Assembly (NCBI GenBank): GCA_035501735.1
Contig: DATJVR010000070.1
Location: 1 to 29,320, forward strand
Source: PNAI01 sp035501735
Lineage (GTDB): Bacteria > Pseudomonadota > Alphaproteobacteria > Rhizobiales > Xanthobacteraceae
Length of the DNA: 29,320 bases
Direction of reading: 5' to 3'
Each line of letters begins with the position of its first letter. The stretch's first letter is position 1. Of this stretch, positions 6,785 through 15,963 are shown piece by piece. The notes under the pieces were generated by a model. That model saw only the letters and a list, made by a program, of their open reading frames with translations. It had not been told where the DNA came from and made no database searches. Position numbers and translations under genes: made by a program.

Positions 6785-8455
6785 TTATACCTCCACGACC
6801 TGCACGCGGCATATCGGCTTCTTTTGCCAGCGTTCGCCGACCGCCGCACGCACGCCGCGCCGCACCGCTTCCGCCACCGACTCCGGATCGCGCCGTTGCG
6901 GCTTCGGCAGCGACTCGAGGGTCGCCATCACGGCGTCGTAGGCAATCTCCGCCAGCAAGTTTCCTTCCGCATCACGCTCGGGCACGCCGATGAGATCGAC
7001 CGCCGGGTCTGCCATGAGCTGGCCCTTGTCGTTGAGCGCAAGCGACACGGCCACAAGGCCGGCAAAGCTGAGCCGCCGCCGGTCGGCTGTCGTCGTCGCC
7101 TCCGCTTCCACCAGCAGTGTGCCGTCCTTGTAGAGCCGGCCGGAGGGTACCTCGTCGATGATTTCAGGCGCCCCCGGTGCGAGCCGCACGAGATCGCCGT
7201 TGCGGCAGCGCAAAGCCTTCGATCCGCAACGGCGCGCAAGATCCGCGTGTTCCGATAGATGCAGCGCCTCGCCGTGTACGGGGACAACGATCTGTGGCTT
7301 CACCCACGCGAGCATCTCTTCCAGCTCAGCGCGGCGCGGGTGACCCGACACGTGCACGAGGTGCGTGCGGTCGGTGATCACTTCCACGCCCTGATTGATC
7401 AGCCCATTGATGACGCGTCCGATTGCCTTTTCGTTGCCCGGAATGGGCCGCGAGGAGAAGATCACGCGATCACCCTTCGTGAGCGTCACCTCCGGATGCT
7501 CGTCCTCCGCGATGCGGGCGAGCGCCGCCCGCGGCTCGCCCTGGCTTCCGGTGCAAAGCGCCACCACCTTGTCGGGCGGCAGATAGCCGTAGGCATCCAT
7601 CTCGCGGAAATCCTGCACGCCGTCGAGATAGCCGGTCTCACGCGCGACTTGCACCACGCGCTCCATGGCACGTCCGACCACCACCACTTCGCGGCCGGTG
7701 GCACGCGCCGCATCCGCAACCGCCCGGATGCGCGCCACATTCGAGGCAAAGGTGGTCACCGCAACGCGTCGGCGCGCATCAGCGATGAGTTCGCCGAGCG
7801 TTCGCGCCACGTCCTTTTCCGAGGGCGAACGGCCGTCGCGTACCGCGTTGGTGGAATCGCCGATCAACGCCAGGCAGCCTTCGTTGCCGAGCGCGCGCAG
7901 CTTCGCTTCGTCGGTCGGCGCGCCGACGACCGGCGTGGGATCGAGCTTCCAGTCGCCGGTATGCAGCACATTGCCGTGCGGTGTACGAATGATCAGCGCA
8001 TTCGATTCCGGAATCGAGTGTGCGACCGAAACCAGCTCGATATCGAAGGCGCCGATCTTGAACCGCGACCCGAGCGCGATCTCCTTGATCGGAATCGCGG
8101 GCGCGCCCGGCTCGCTCAACCGTTTGGCTGTGAGCAGCGCGGCGGTGAACGGCGTTGCGTAAATGGGGACGTTCAGCCTCAGCCACAGGTCGAGTACTGC
8201 CCCGAAATGGTCCTCATGGGCGTGCGTTAGCACAAGGCCAGCGAGGTTGCGGCGTTCGGCTTCGAGATAGCGAATATCCGGCATGATCAGATCGACACCC
8301 GGAAGCTGATCCTCGGAGGCGAACGAGACGCCGAGATCGACCGCAAGCCAGGTGCGACGACGCTCGTCGCCCAGCCCGTAGATCGAGAGGTTCATGCCGA
8401 TTTCGCCGACACCGCCGAGCGGCGCGAACACGAGCTCGCCGGCTGCGCCCGCCAT
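6785..8455 (-). CDS. rnj: Ribonuclease J
   Basis: This 556-residue metallo-beta-lactamase/beta-CASP nuclease has combined 5'-3' exonuclease and endonuclease roles in rRNA maturation and mRNA decay in the cytoplasm. The zinc motif HAHEDH is at residues 78-83, after GGVGEIGMN near the start; the beta-CASP part includes CTGSQGEPRAAL and SSRPIPGNE, followed by HVSGHPRR and PVHGEALHL. The product's full length matches the family. Its start is 2 bases after the birA stop. The beta-CASP RNase J assignment is firm; division between endo- and exonuclease use cannot be read from sequence. Confidence 0.95.
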   Translation of the reverse strand: MAGAAGELVFAPLGGVGEIGMNLSIYGLGDERRRTWLAVDLGVSFASEDQLPGVDLIMPDIRYLEAERRNLAGLVLTHAHEDHFGAVLDLWLRLNVPIYATPFTAALLTAKRLSEPGAPAIPIKEIALGSRFKIGAFDIELVSVAHSIPESNALIIRTPHGNVLHTGDWKLDPTPVVGAPTDEAKLRALGNEGCLALIGDSTNAVRDGRSPSEKDVARTLGELIADARRRVAVTTFASNVARIRAVADAARATGREVVVVGRAMERVVQVARETGYLDGVQDFREMDAYGYLPPDKVVALCTGSQGEPRAALARIAEDEHPEVTLTKGDRVIFSSRPIPGNEKAIGRVINGLINQGVEVITDRTHLVHVSGHPRRAELEEMLAWVKPQIVVPVHGEALHLSEHADLARRCGSKALRCRNGDLVRLAPGAPEIIDEVPSGRLYKDGTLLVEAEATTTADRRRLSFAGLVAVSLALNDKGQLMADPAVDLIGVPERDAEGNLLAEIAYDAVMATLESLPKPQRRDPESVAEAVRRGVRAAVGERWQKKPICRVQVVEV

Positions 8456-8457
8456 GC

Positions 8458-9237
8458 TCAGCGCTCCACGGCTGCGCGGCGCGGGGAAGTGGCGGAAAGT
8501 GCAAACACCTCGCCTGCCGCGATCATCTCAGCGGCTCCATCCGGCCGCCGTAAGACCAACCGGCCACGCGCGTCGATCGTCTCGAATTGACCTGCATGCT
8601 CGCCCTCAGGCAGCGAGACGCGCAGCGGCCCACCCAAACCGGCGGCCCGTTCAAGCCAATCGGTACGGATCGAGTGAAAGCCCACGCTGCGATTCCATTG
8701 CGCAAGGCGCCGCTCCATCGCGGCCGACAAAGTCTCGAACAAGCCCTCGACGGTGACCAAAACACCGGCTGCCGCCAGGTCGATGGCCGGGAACGCGGCT
8801 TCTTTCGGATGATGCGCGCAGTTCACGCCAATGCCGACCACCACCGCCGCACCCTCGCCTTCGATCAAAATACCGGCCAGTTTTTTTCCCTCGAACAAGA
8901 GATCGTTCGGCCATTTCAGTGCCAGTCCAGACGTAATATCAGGCGCAAGCGCGGCCACGGCGTCAAACACGGCAAGCGCCGCAACGAACGACAATTCCGC
9001 CGCCCGCTCGGGCGGTGCAGGGTCGGTCAGCAATAGGCTTGCATAGAGATTTCCCGGCTCGGAGACCCAAACCCGACCGCGCCTGCCGCGTCCCGCACTC
9101 TGACCTCGCGCCGTGATCCACAGCGGACCGCGCTGCCCTCCGCGCGCCAACGCCATGGCCTCTGAATTGGTCGAGCCGACTTCCTCGCGTGCGATGAGCG
9201 CGACGCCGGACGACGCCACCGCCGGATCGAGCCGCAT
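8458..9237 (-). CDS. birA: Biotin--[acetyl-CoA-carboxylase] ligase
   Basis: The enzyme activates biotin with ATP and attaches it to biotin-dependent carboxylases. At 259 residues it is the monofunctional type: there is no N-terminal helix-turn-helix, so it should not act as the BirA repressor. Visible motifs are STNSEA (near residue 23), the biotinyl-AMP loop GRGRRGR, LKWPNDLLFEGKKLAGIL, and the IGVNCAH segment. Its ATG shares one base with the nuoN stop (TGATG) and rnj follows by 2 bases. This nuoN-birA-rnj order recurs in alphaproteobacteria. Confidence 0.95.
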   Translation of the reverse strand: MRLDPAVASSGVALIAREEVGSTNSEAMALARGGQRGPLWITARGQSAGRGRRGRVWVSEPGNLYASLLLTDPAPPERAAELSFVAALAVFDAVAALAPDITSGLALKWPNDLLFEGKKLAGILIEGEGAAVVVGIGVNCAHHPKEAAFPAIDLAAAGVLVTVEGLFETLSAAMERRLAQWNRSVGFHSIRTDWLERAAGLGGPLRVSLPEGEHAGQFETIDARGRLVLRRPDGAAEMIAAGEVFALSATSPRRAAVER

Positions 9238-10655
9238 CAGAACAGCGATTTTGCCGCGGCGCTCGCGGCTTCAAGCAGCGGCGCGGGATAGATGAAGAAC
9301 AACAGATTGAACAAGCCGGTGATGCCAAGCACCGCCTTCAGTTCCACCGGCATGGGCTGGAATCCCTGCACCGGCTCGTCGAAATACATGACCTTGACGA
9401 TGAGCAGATAGTAATAAGCCCCTACAACACTTGCCAAAACTCCGATCACCGCCAGTGTGTAAAGGCCCCCTTCGATGGCTGCCAGGAACACATAGAACTT
9501 GGCGAAAAAACCCGCGAGCGGTGGAATGCCGGCCAATGAAAACAACAGTACCGCCAGGAACAGTGCCAGCGGCGGGTTTGAGCGCGCCAGGCCTGCGAGG
9601 TCCTGGATCTCCTCAACCATCTCGCCGTTCCGCCGCATCGCCAGGATCACCGCGAACGTGCCGAGCGTCATGGCGAGATAGATCGCAATGTAGATCAGCA
9701 CGCCCTGCACCCCGGTCGCCGTACCGGGCGCCAGACCCACCAGCGCGAAGCCCATATGCCCGATGGAGGAATAGGCCATCAGCCGTTTGATGTTGCGCTG
9801 TCCGATCGCCGCAAATGCTCCGAGCGCCATGGAAGCGATCGCGACGAACACGATGATCTGCTGCCATTGCAGCACGATCTCGTGAAACGCGCCCACCGCT
9901 ACCCGCATGAACAAGGCGATCGCCGCAATTTTCGGTGCGGCCGCGAAGAACGCGGTGATCGGCGTCGGCGCCCCCTCGTACACATCCGGCGTCCACATAT
10001 GGAACGGCACGGCGGATACCTTGAAGCAAAGCCCGGCGAACAGGAACACCAAGCCGAAGATCAAGCCGATGCCGCCTTGCTTCGAGGCTGCCGCAATGCC
10101 GGCAAACGACACCGTGCCGGTGAATCCATAGATCAGCGAGCAGCCGTAGAGCAGCATGCCGGACGACAGCGCGCCGAGCACGAAATATTTCAAGCCCGCC
10201 TCGGTCGAGCGGACGGAATCGCGGTTCGACGCGGCCACGACGTAAAGCGAAAGGCTCATCAACTCGAGGCCAAGGTAGAGTGCAATCAGATCGGTCGCCG
10301 AGATCATCATCCCCATGCCGACCGATGAGAGCAAAATCAGGATCGGATATTCGAACTTCTGCTGCCGCTCCTTCACCAGATAATCGAGCGACATCACGAT
10401 CGCGACGGCGGAACCGACAAACGCCAGGATTTTCAGAAACCGCGCGAAGTCGTCGACCACAAAGCTGCCGCGGAACGAACCATTCGGAATGACGGCGATG
10501 AAAATCGCCGCCACCAGCAGTAACCCGATCGCCACGCCCTGAATCTGCGCCAGCACCCGCTCGCCGCCATAGGACCCGTACATCAGGAGCACCATGGCGC
10601 CGACGGCGAGCACGATCTCCGGAAGGAAGGTCTGAAATGCGCCGAACTGACTCAT
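9237..10655 (-). CDS. nuoN: NADH-quinone oxidoreductase subunit N
   Basis: This antiporter-like subunit of the complex I membrane arm has 472 residues and about 14 helices. The buried Glu needed for proton translocation is at residue 131 (LYLGLELMSLSLY), close to E. coli NuoN E133; the region FHMWTPDVYEGAPTP and NIKRLMAYSSIGHMGF carries the conserved central Lys/His helices. Its start lies 10 bases past the nuoM stop; its stop overlaps birA. Confidence 0.97.
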   Translation of the reverse strand: MSQFGAFQTFLPEIVLAVGAMVLLMYGSYGGERVLAQIQGVAIGLLLVAAIFIAVIPNGSFRGSFVVDDFARFLKILAFVGSAVAIVMSLDYLVKERQQKFEYPILILLSSVGMGMMISATDLIALYLGLELMSLSLYVVAASNRDSVRSTEAGLKYFVLGALSSGMLLYGCSLIYGFTGTVSFAGIAAASKQGGIGLIFGLVFLFAGLCFKVSAVPFHMWTPDVYEGAPTPITAFFAAAPKIAAIALFMRVAVGAFHEIVLQWQQIIVFVAIASMALGAFAAIGQRNIKRLMAYSSIGHMGFALVGLAPGTATGVQGVLIYIAIYLAMTLGTFAVILAMRRNGEMVEEIQDLAGLARSNPPLALFLAVLLFSLAGIPPLAGFFAKFYVFLAAIEGGLYTLAVIGVLASVVGAYYYLLIVKVMYFDEPVQGFQPMPVELKAVLGITGLFNLLFFIYPAPLLEAASAAAKSLF

Positions 10656-10665
10656 CGTCGCATCC

Positions 10666-12174
10666 TCACTTCATCAGCGCGGCGGATTTGGCCGCGCCGA
10701 GCGATTGCTGATAGTTCTCGATCAGCGCGGTCACGGATGCCGCGGAAACGTCGAGCACGGGTTTCGGATAGATGCCGAACAGAATCGTTAGCGCCACGAG
10801 CGGCACGAAGATCGCGACCTCGCGATAATCGAGATCGGTAATCGCCGCCAGACTCGGCTTCTCAAGCACGCCGAAAATGACCTTGCGGTAGAGCCAGAGC
10901 GCATAGCAGGCCGACAAAATGACGCCCAGCGTCGCGATCGTCGCGACCGCGGTGTTGATCCGGAACGTTCCGAGCAGCGTGAGAAACTCTCCGATGAAGC
11001 CGGACGTTCCCGGCAACCCGACATTCGCGAGCGTGAACACCATGAAGACCGCGGCATAGGCCGGCATGCGGTTGACGAGGCCGCCATAGGCCGCGATTTC
11101 GCGCGTGTGCATACGGTCGTAGACGACGCCGACGCAGAGGAACAGCGCGCCCGAGACGATCCCGTGCGACACCATCTGGAATATGCCGCCGGCTACGCCC
11201 TGAGCGGTGGCGGCGAATATGCCCATGGTGACGAAGCCCATATGCGCGACCGACGAATAGGCAATGAGCTTCTTCATGTCCTCCTGCATCAACGCGACCA
11301 GCGAGGTGTAAACGATGGCCACCACCGATAACGCGAACATCAGCGGCGCAAAGTCGTGCGATGCGAACGGGAACATCGGCAGCGAGAAGCGCAGGAATCC
11401 GTAACCGCCCATTTTCAGCAGGATCGCTGCCAGAATGACCGACCCCGCGGTCGGCGCCTCCACATGCGCGTCGGGCAGCCACGTATGCACCGGCCACATC
11501 GGCAGCTTGACCGCGAACGAGGCCAGGAACGCGAGCCACAACCAGCTCTGCATCTCGCGCGGGAAGCTGTGGTGCAGCAGGACGCTGATGTCCGTGGTCT
11601 TGGCTTGCCAGTACATCGCCATGATCGCGAGCAGCATCAGCACCGAACCAAGCAGCGTGTAGAGGAAGAATTTGAAGCTGGCGTAGACCCGCCGCGGCCC
11701 GCCCCAAATGCCGATGATGAGAAACATCGGGATCAGCCCGCCCTCGAAGAACAGGTAGAACAGCACGAGATCGAGCGCCGAGAACGTGCCGATCATCAAC
11801 GTTTCGAGCACGAGGAACGCCACCATATATTCCTTGACGTTCCTCTCGATGGTGAGCCAGCTCGCCACGATGCAGAGCGGCATCAAGGCCGTGGTGAGAA
11901 TGACGAACGGCAGTGAAATGCCGTCCACCCCCATGTGATAGGTGCCGTAACCGCCAAGCCAGTCGTGCTTTTCGACGAATTGGAATTCCGGCAGCGCCAC
12001 GTCGAAATGCCAAGCCAGGACGAGCGAAACCGCGAACGTGACAAGTGTGGTCCAAAACGCGACCCAGCGGGCGTTGCGCTTGGCGGTCTCATCGTCGCCG
12101 CGCAGCACGAGAATGAACAGCGCGCCGACGAGCGGCAGAAACGTGGTGACGGACAGGATCGGCCAGCTCGCCAT
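10666..12174 (-). CDS. nuoM: NADH-quinone oxidoreductase subunit M
   Basis: This 502-residue antiporter-like proton-pumping subunit keeps the essential Glu at residue 144 (FFEGGLIPM), the same position as in E. coli. Other family signatures are KLPMWPVHTWLPDAHVEAP and KKLIAYSSVAHMGFV. ATG 12174 is chosen because it shares a base with the nuoL stop (TGATG) and gives the usual MASWPILS start; 68 extra in-frame residues upstream read nuoL out of frame. Confidence 0.97.
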   Translation of the reverse strand: MASWPILSVTTFLPLVGALFILVLRGDDETAKRNARWVAFWTTLVTFAVSLVLAWHFDVALPEFQFVEKHDWLGGYGTYHMGVDGISLPFVILTTALMPLCIVASWLTIERNVKEYMVAFLVLETLMIGTFSALDLVLFYLFFEGGLIPMFLIIGIWGGPRRVYASFKFFLYTLLGSVLMLLAIMAMYWQAKTTDISVLLHHSFPREMQSWLWLAFLASFAVKLPMWPVHTWLPDAHVEAPTAGSVILAAILLKMGGYGFLRFSLPMFPFASHDFAPLMFALSVVAIVYTSLVALMQEDMKKLIAYSSVAHMGFVTMGIFAATAQGVAGGIFQMVSHGIVSGALFLCVGVVYDRMHTREIAAYGGLVNRMPAYAAVFMVFTLANVGLPGTSGFIGEFLTLLGTFRINTAVATIATLGVILSACYALWLYRKVIFGVLEKPSLAAITDLDYREVAIFVPLVALTILFGIYPKPVLDVSAASVTALIENYQQSLGAAKSAALMK

Positions 12175-14252
12175 CAGTGCGTCCCTCCGGCGAACATGAA
12201 CCAGGTGATCAGCAGCGCCGCTCCGATCAGCATGGCAAACGCGTAGTGATAGAGATAGCCGGTCTGCAGCCGGATCGCGTTGCGCGTGATGTCGAGCACG
12301 CGCGCGGACACGCCGTCCGGACCGAAGCCGTCGATCAGCCAGCCGTCGCCGCCCTTCCACAGAAGCCGCCCGAGCCATTTGGTCGGCCGCACCAGCACGA
12401 CGTCATAGATTTCGTCGAAATACCACTTGTTGAGCAGGAAGCGATAAAGCACCTCGTTCTGCCGCGCGAGATTTTCGGGAATTTCGGGATGGCGAATATA
12501 GAAATACCAGGCGATTGCAAATCCGATCGCCATCATCAGCGTCGGCAGGAGCGAAACGGCGAGCGGAATTTCGTGCATGGATTCGATCAACGCGCCGCTT
12601 TGCTTCAGCGACTCGCGGAAGAAACCCTCGACGCCGTGCCCGGCAAACAATTCCTTCGGCACGCCGGCCAAGATCGAGCCGGCAGCCAGCACCGCAAGCG
12701 GAATGAGGATCACCGGCGGGCTTTCCCGCGCGGCCTCGAAGTGCTCCTGGTCATGCGGCGTGCCGTGGAAGGTCTTGAAAATCAGCCGCCACGAATAGAA
12801 CGAGGTGAGGCAGGCCGCCACGACGGTGAGCAGGAAGGCGTAGCCAGCGAAAATGTTCTTCCCCGAATAGGCCGCTTCAATGATCGCGTCCTTGGAGAAA
12901 TAGCCCGCCGTCAGCGGAAAGCCGGTGAGCGCCAGCGTCCCGATCACCATGGTCCAGTAGGTGAACGGGATTTTCGTGCGCAAGCCCCCCATCAGGCGAA
13001 TGTCCTGCTCGTGATGCATCGCCATGATCACCGAGCCCGAGCCGAGGAACAAAAGCGCCTTGAAGAAGGCATGCGTGAACAGATGAAACATGCCGACCGA
13101 ATAGGCGCCCACGCCCATGGCGACGAACATGTAGCCGAGCTGCGAACAGGTCGAATAGGCCACGATGCGCTTGATGTCGTTCTGCACGAGCCCGACCGTC
13201 GCCGCGAAAAAGGCCGTGGTCGCGCCCACGAGCGTCACAACGGCCGCCGCGTTGGGCGCCAGCTCGAACAGCGGCGACAGCCGCGCCACCATGAACACGC
13301 CGGCCGTCACCATGGTGGCGGCGTGGATCAGCGCCGACACCGGCGTCGGACCTTCCATCGCATCGGGCAGCCAGGTGTGCAGCAGGAACTGCGCCGACTT
13401 GCCCATCGCGCCCATGAACAGCAGCAGGCAAATGAGCGTCAGCGCATCCGCATGCCAGCCGAAGAACGGGATCGTCTTGCCGGTGAGCGCGGGCGCCTGG
13501 GCGAACACGGTATCGAGGTCGATCGACCCCACCATCATGAAGGTCGCGAAAATACCGAGCGCAAAGCCGAAATCGCCGACGCGATTGACGACAAAGGCCT
13601 TGATCGCAGCCGCGTTCGCTTCCGGCTTGTGATACCAGAAGCCAATCAAGAGATAGCTCGCGAGCCCCACGCCTTCCCAGCCGAAGAACAGCTGCGCGAG
13701 GTTGTCCGCAGTCACCAGCGCCAGCATGGCGAAGGTGAAGAACGACAGATACGAGAAGAAGCGCGGCCGGTACGGATCCTCGTGCATGTACCCGATCGAA
13801 TAGAGATGCACGAACGCCGAAACCGTGGTGACCACCACCAGCATGACCACGGTGAGCGTATCGATGCGCAGCGCCCAATCGACCTTGAAGTCGCCTGCGG
13901 CCATCCAGTTGAACAGCGCAACGTGTTCCTCGTTGTGGCCAAAGCCGACACGCACGAAGGCCACCCACGAAAGCACCATCGCAATGAACAGAAACGACGT
14001 GGTGATCGCTTCCGCCGCGCGCGAGCCCTCGGCTGCCGGCTCATGCTCTTCCGGTTCGCGATGCGTCTCGTGGATGACCGCGGCCTCATCGCCCACAGGC
14101 TGCGCGTGACCCTCGCGCACCGGCGCCGCATGATCTTCCGCACCATGCGTGCTGGCCGCACCGCCCGGGAAGCGTCGCCGCGCGCCATACAACGCGATCG
14201 CGCCTGCGATGATGGCGCCGAGCAACGGCAGAAGGACGATCGCCTGGTACAT
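12174..14252 (-). CDS. nuoL: NADH-quinone oxidoreductase subunit L
   Basis: This distal antiporter-like subunit has 692 residues and carries the long lateral helix along the membrane arm. The key Glu is at residue 193 (FFGWEGVGLASYLLIG), and HTWLPDAMEGPTPVSALIHAATM plus NDIKRIVAYSTCSQLGYM are present in pieces typical of the family. Between helix 1 and helix 2 there is an insertion of about 55 residues (roughly 24-80) rich in His, Glu and Ala, which enteric NuoL lacks. I recall similar loops in Bradyrhizobium-group NuoL. ATG 14252 is used; the longer reading frame upstream begins inside a palindromic repeat. Confidence 0.97.
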   Translation of the reverse strand: MYQAIVLLPLLGAIIAGAIALYGARRRFPGGAASTHGAEDHAAPVREGHAQPVGDEAAVIHETHREPEEHEPAAEGSRAAEAITTSFLFIAMVLSWVAFVRVGFGHNEEHVALFNWMAAGDFKVDWALRIDTLTVVMLVVVTTVSAFVHLYSIGYMHEDPYRPRFFSYLSFFTFAMLALVTADNLAQLFFGWEGVGLASYLLIGFWYHKPEANAAAIKAFVVNRVGDFGFALGIFATFMMVGSIDLDTVFAQAPALTGKTIPFFGWHADALTLICLLLFMGAMGKSAQFLLHTWLPDAMEGPTPVSALIHAATMVTAGVFMVARLSPLFELAPNAAAVVTLVGATTAFFAATVGLVQNDIKRIVAYSTCSQLGYMFVAMGVGAYSVGMFHLFTHAFFKALLFLGSGSVIMAMHHEQDIRLMGGLRTKIPFTYWTMVIGTLALTGFPLTAGYFSKDAIIEAAYSGKNIFAGYAFLLTVVAACLTSFYSWRLIFKTFHGTPHDQEHFEAARESPPVILIPLAVLAAGSILAGVPKELFAGHGVEGFFRESLKQSGALIESMHEIPLAVSLLPTLMMAIGFAIAWYFYIRHPEIPENLARQNEVLYRFLLNKWYFDEIYDVVLVRPTKWLGRLLWKGGDGWLIDGFGPDGVSARVLDITRNAIRLQTGYLYHYAFAMLIGAALLITWFMFAGGTH

Positions 14253-14268
14253 ATCAGTCCTTTTGCTG

Positions 14269-14317
14269 ACGCATGATCTGATCCGAAGGCCAGTTCCCAC
14301 TTTTCGGAATCATGCGT
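14269..14317. repeat. Palindromic intergenic repeat in nuoK-nuoL spacer
   Basis: The arms ACGCATGAT (14269-14277) and ATCATGCGT (14309-14317) are perfect inverted copies, with a second inner pair ATCCGAA / TTCGGAA-like around a CCAGTTCCCACTT core. The unit resembles a small palindromic element that I recall as scattered in hundreds of copies in Bradyrhizobium and related genomes. It fills most of the 66-base gap, the only place between nuoJ and nuoN with a sizeable spacer. Confidence 0.8.
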
Positions 14318-14318
14318 T

Positions 14319-14627
14319 TCAGCCCTTCATCAGGTTAATGTCATCGACCGCGATCGAGCCGCGGTTGCGGTAGAACACTACGAGAATGGCAAGCCCGATC
14401 GCCGCTTCCGCCGCGGCCACCGTCAGCACGAGCAGCGCGAACACCTGCCCGACGATGTCGCCGAGATAGCTCGAGAAGGCGACGAAATTGATGTTGACCG
14501 CGAGCAGGATCAACTCGACAGACATCAGGATCACGATGACGTTCTTGCGATTGAGGAAAATGCCGAAAATGCCGAGCGTGAACAGCACGGCGGCGACCGA
14601 AAGATAATGCCCAAGCCCGATCGTCAT
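14319..14627 (-). CDS. nuoK: NADH-quinone oxidoreductase subunit K
   Basis: This 102-residue, three-helix subunit corresponds to mitochondrial ND4L. The two conserved membrane Glu residues are visible in MSVELILLAVN and TVAAAEAAIGLAI. Its ATG overlaps the nuoJ stop by four bases (ATGA), so translation is coupled. Confidence 0.97.
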   Translation of the reverse strand: MTIGLGHYLSVAAVLFTLGIFGIFLNRKNVIVILMSVELILLAVNINFVAFSSYLGDIVGQVFALLVLTVAAAEAAIGLAILVVFYRNRGSIAVDDINLMKG

Positions 14628-15232
14628 ATCCCCTGCCCCGGCTGCACTTTGCGGATTTCGATTGCGCTCTCTTTATTGCGGGCCACCTGCGCGGAAATAT
14701 CCTGCCGCTTGACGCTCGGTTTGTGCCGCAGCGTGAGCACGATGGCGCCGATCATGGCGACCAGCAGCACAACGCCTGCAGCCTGGAAGTAAAAGATATA
14801 GCGCGTGTAGAGCACGAGCCCGAGCGCCTGCGTATTGGGGATGTCAGTCGGGATTTTTGCCGCGATCGTACTCGGCACTCCCGGTCCGATGGCCCAGGCG
14901 CCGACCACCAGCAGCAGCTCCGCCAGAAAGACGACGCCGACCAAGCCGCCGATCGGCAGGTACTGCAGAAAACCCTGCCGCAGCTCGGCGAAATCCACGT
15001 CGAGCATCATCACCACGAACAGGAACAGCACCGCGACTGCGCCGACATAGACCACGACCAAAATCATCGCCAGAAATTCCGCGCCCAACAGCACGAACAA
15101 CCCGGCCGCATTGACGAAGGCGAGAATGAGGAACAGCACCGAATGCACGGGGTTCTTCGCGGCGATCACCATGAGGGCGGACGCCACGCACACGCTGGCA
15201 AAGAGATAGAAGAACAGCGCGGGGAGGATCAT
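14624..15232 (-). CDS. nuoJ: NADH-quinone oxidoreductase subunit J
   Basis: This 202-residue subunit (ND6 counterpart) has five helices. The third contains the family signature VYVGAVAVLFLFVVMML, where the pi-bulge that couples quinone reduction to pumping is located. It is followed by a polar C-terminal tail (KPSVKRQDIS...). The nuoK start overlaps its end by four bases; upstream it is separated from nuoI by about 200 bases of repeats. Confidence 0.97.
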   Translation of the reverse strand: MILPALFFYLFASVCVASALMVIAAKNPVHSVLFLILAFVNAAGLFVLLGAEFLAMILVVVYVGAVAVLFLFVVMMLDVDFAELRQGFLQYLPIGGLVGVVFLAELLLVVGAWAIGPGVPSTIAAKIPTDIPNTQALGLVLYTRYIFYFQAAGVVLLVAMIGAIVLTLRHKPSVKRQDISAQVARNKESAIEIRKVQPGQGI

Positions 15233-15261
15233 CGCTGCAGCCCCGCTTGCTCATGCGCATT

Positions 15262-15390
15262 CCCTCCCCCCTTGAGGGGGAGGGTTAGGGAGGGGGAGTG
15301 AAACAAAGCACACCGAGTCGGAAAGATGCTCCTCTCCCACCTCGTCTGCGCCCTTCGGGCTACGACGAGCGACCGCCCCCGCAAGGGGGG
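15262..15390. repeat. Composite palindromic repeat cluster, nuoI-nuoJ spacer
   Basis: The 203-base spacer holds three hairpins: CCCTCCCCC (15262-15270) with GGGGGAGGG (15276-15284); CTCGTC (15341-15346) with GACGAG (15364-15369) enclosing GCCC/GGGC; and CCCCC (15376-15380) with GGGGG (15385-15389). The first resembles the CCCTCCCCCTTG...GGGGGAGGG element I recall as frequent between genes in Hyphomicrobiales. No coding frame is present. The block looks like an inserted repetitive element in the operon, and could also lower or stabilise distal mRNA. Confidence 0.8.
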
Positions 15391-15435
15391 AGGTGAAAGA
15401 GTGGTTGCGGCCGCGGTAATCAAGGGCATCTCAAA

Positions 15436-15924
15436 TCACCGATAAGGCGCGTCGAGGGTGAGGTTCTTGGCGATCTCGCGTTCCCAGCGGTCGCCGTTCG
15501 CGAGCAGGCGCTCCTTGTCGTAGTAGAGCTCTTCGCGCGTCTCGGTGGCGAATTCGAAATTCGGCCCCTCGACGATGGCATCCACCGGGCACGCCTCCTG
15601 GCACAGCCCGCAATAGATGCATTTGACCATGTCGATGTCGTAGCGCGTTGCGCGCCGCGTTCCGTCGTTCCGGCGCGGACCGGCCTCGATGGTGATGGCC
15701 TGCGCCGGGCAGATCGCCTCGCACAGTTTGCAGGCGATGCAGCGCTCCTCCCCGTTCGGATAGCGTCGCAGCGCGTGTTCGCCGCGAAAGCGCGGCGACA
15801 GCGGCCCCTTCTCGAACGGATAGTTGAGCGTGGGCTTGGGCTTGAAGAAATAGCGCATGGCAAGGAAGAACCCCGACACGAACTCCTTCAAGAACACCGC
15901 CCGCGCGGCTTGATCGAGCCTCAT
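15436..15924 (-). CDS. nuoI: NADH-quinone oxidoreductase subunit I
   Basis: This 162-residue ferredoxin-like subunit carries clusters N6a and N6b that pass electrons towards NuoB. The two CxxCxxCxxxCP motifs are at C62/C65/C68/C72 and C102/C105/C108/C112. An N-terminal amphipathic helix (FFLAMRYFFKPK) docks on the membrane arm. The upstream neighbour is the 76-residue membrane protein gene, 39 bases away. Confidence 0.98.
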   Translation of the reverse strand: MRLDQAARAVFLKEFVSGFFLAMRYFFKPKPTLNYPFEKGPLSPRFRGEHALRRYPNGEERCIACKLCEAICPAQAITIEAGPRRNDGTRRATRYDIDMVKCIYCGLCQEACPVDAIVEGPNFEFATETREELYYDKERLLANGDRWEREIAKNLTLDAPYR

Positions 15925-15963
15925 CCAGTCATTCTCCTCGCTCGCTCATCCATGCGGCCTCGG

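Noticed and set aside
7259..8230. A 323-codon plus-strand open frame opposite rnj
   Set aside because: It is His/Arg-rich without motifs and lies fully within the well-supported RNase J gene.
12177..14276. A 699-codon plus-strand open frame opposite nuoL
   Set aside because: Its translation is Arg/His/Gln-rich low-complexity with no family, the usual product of reading a high-GC membrane-protein gene on the wrong strand; nuoL is unmistakable.
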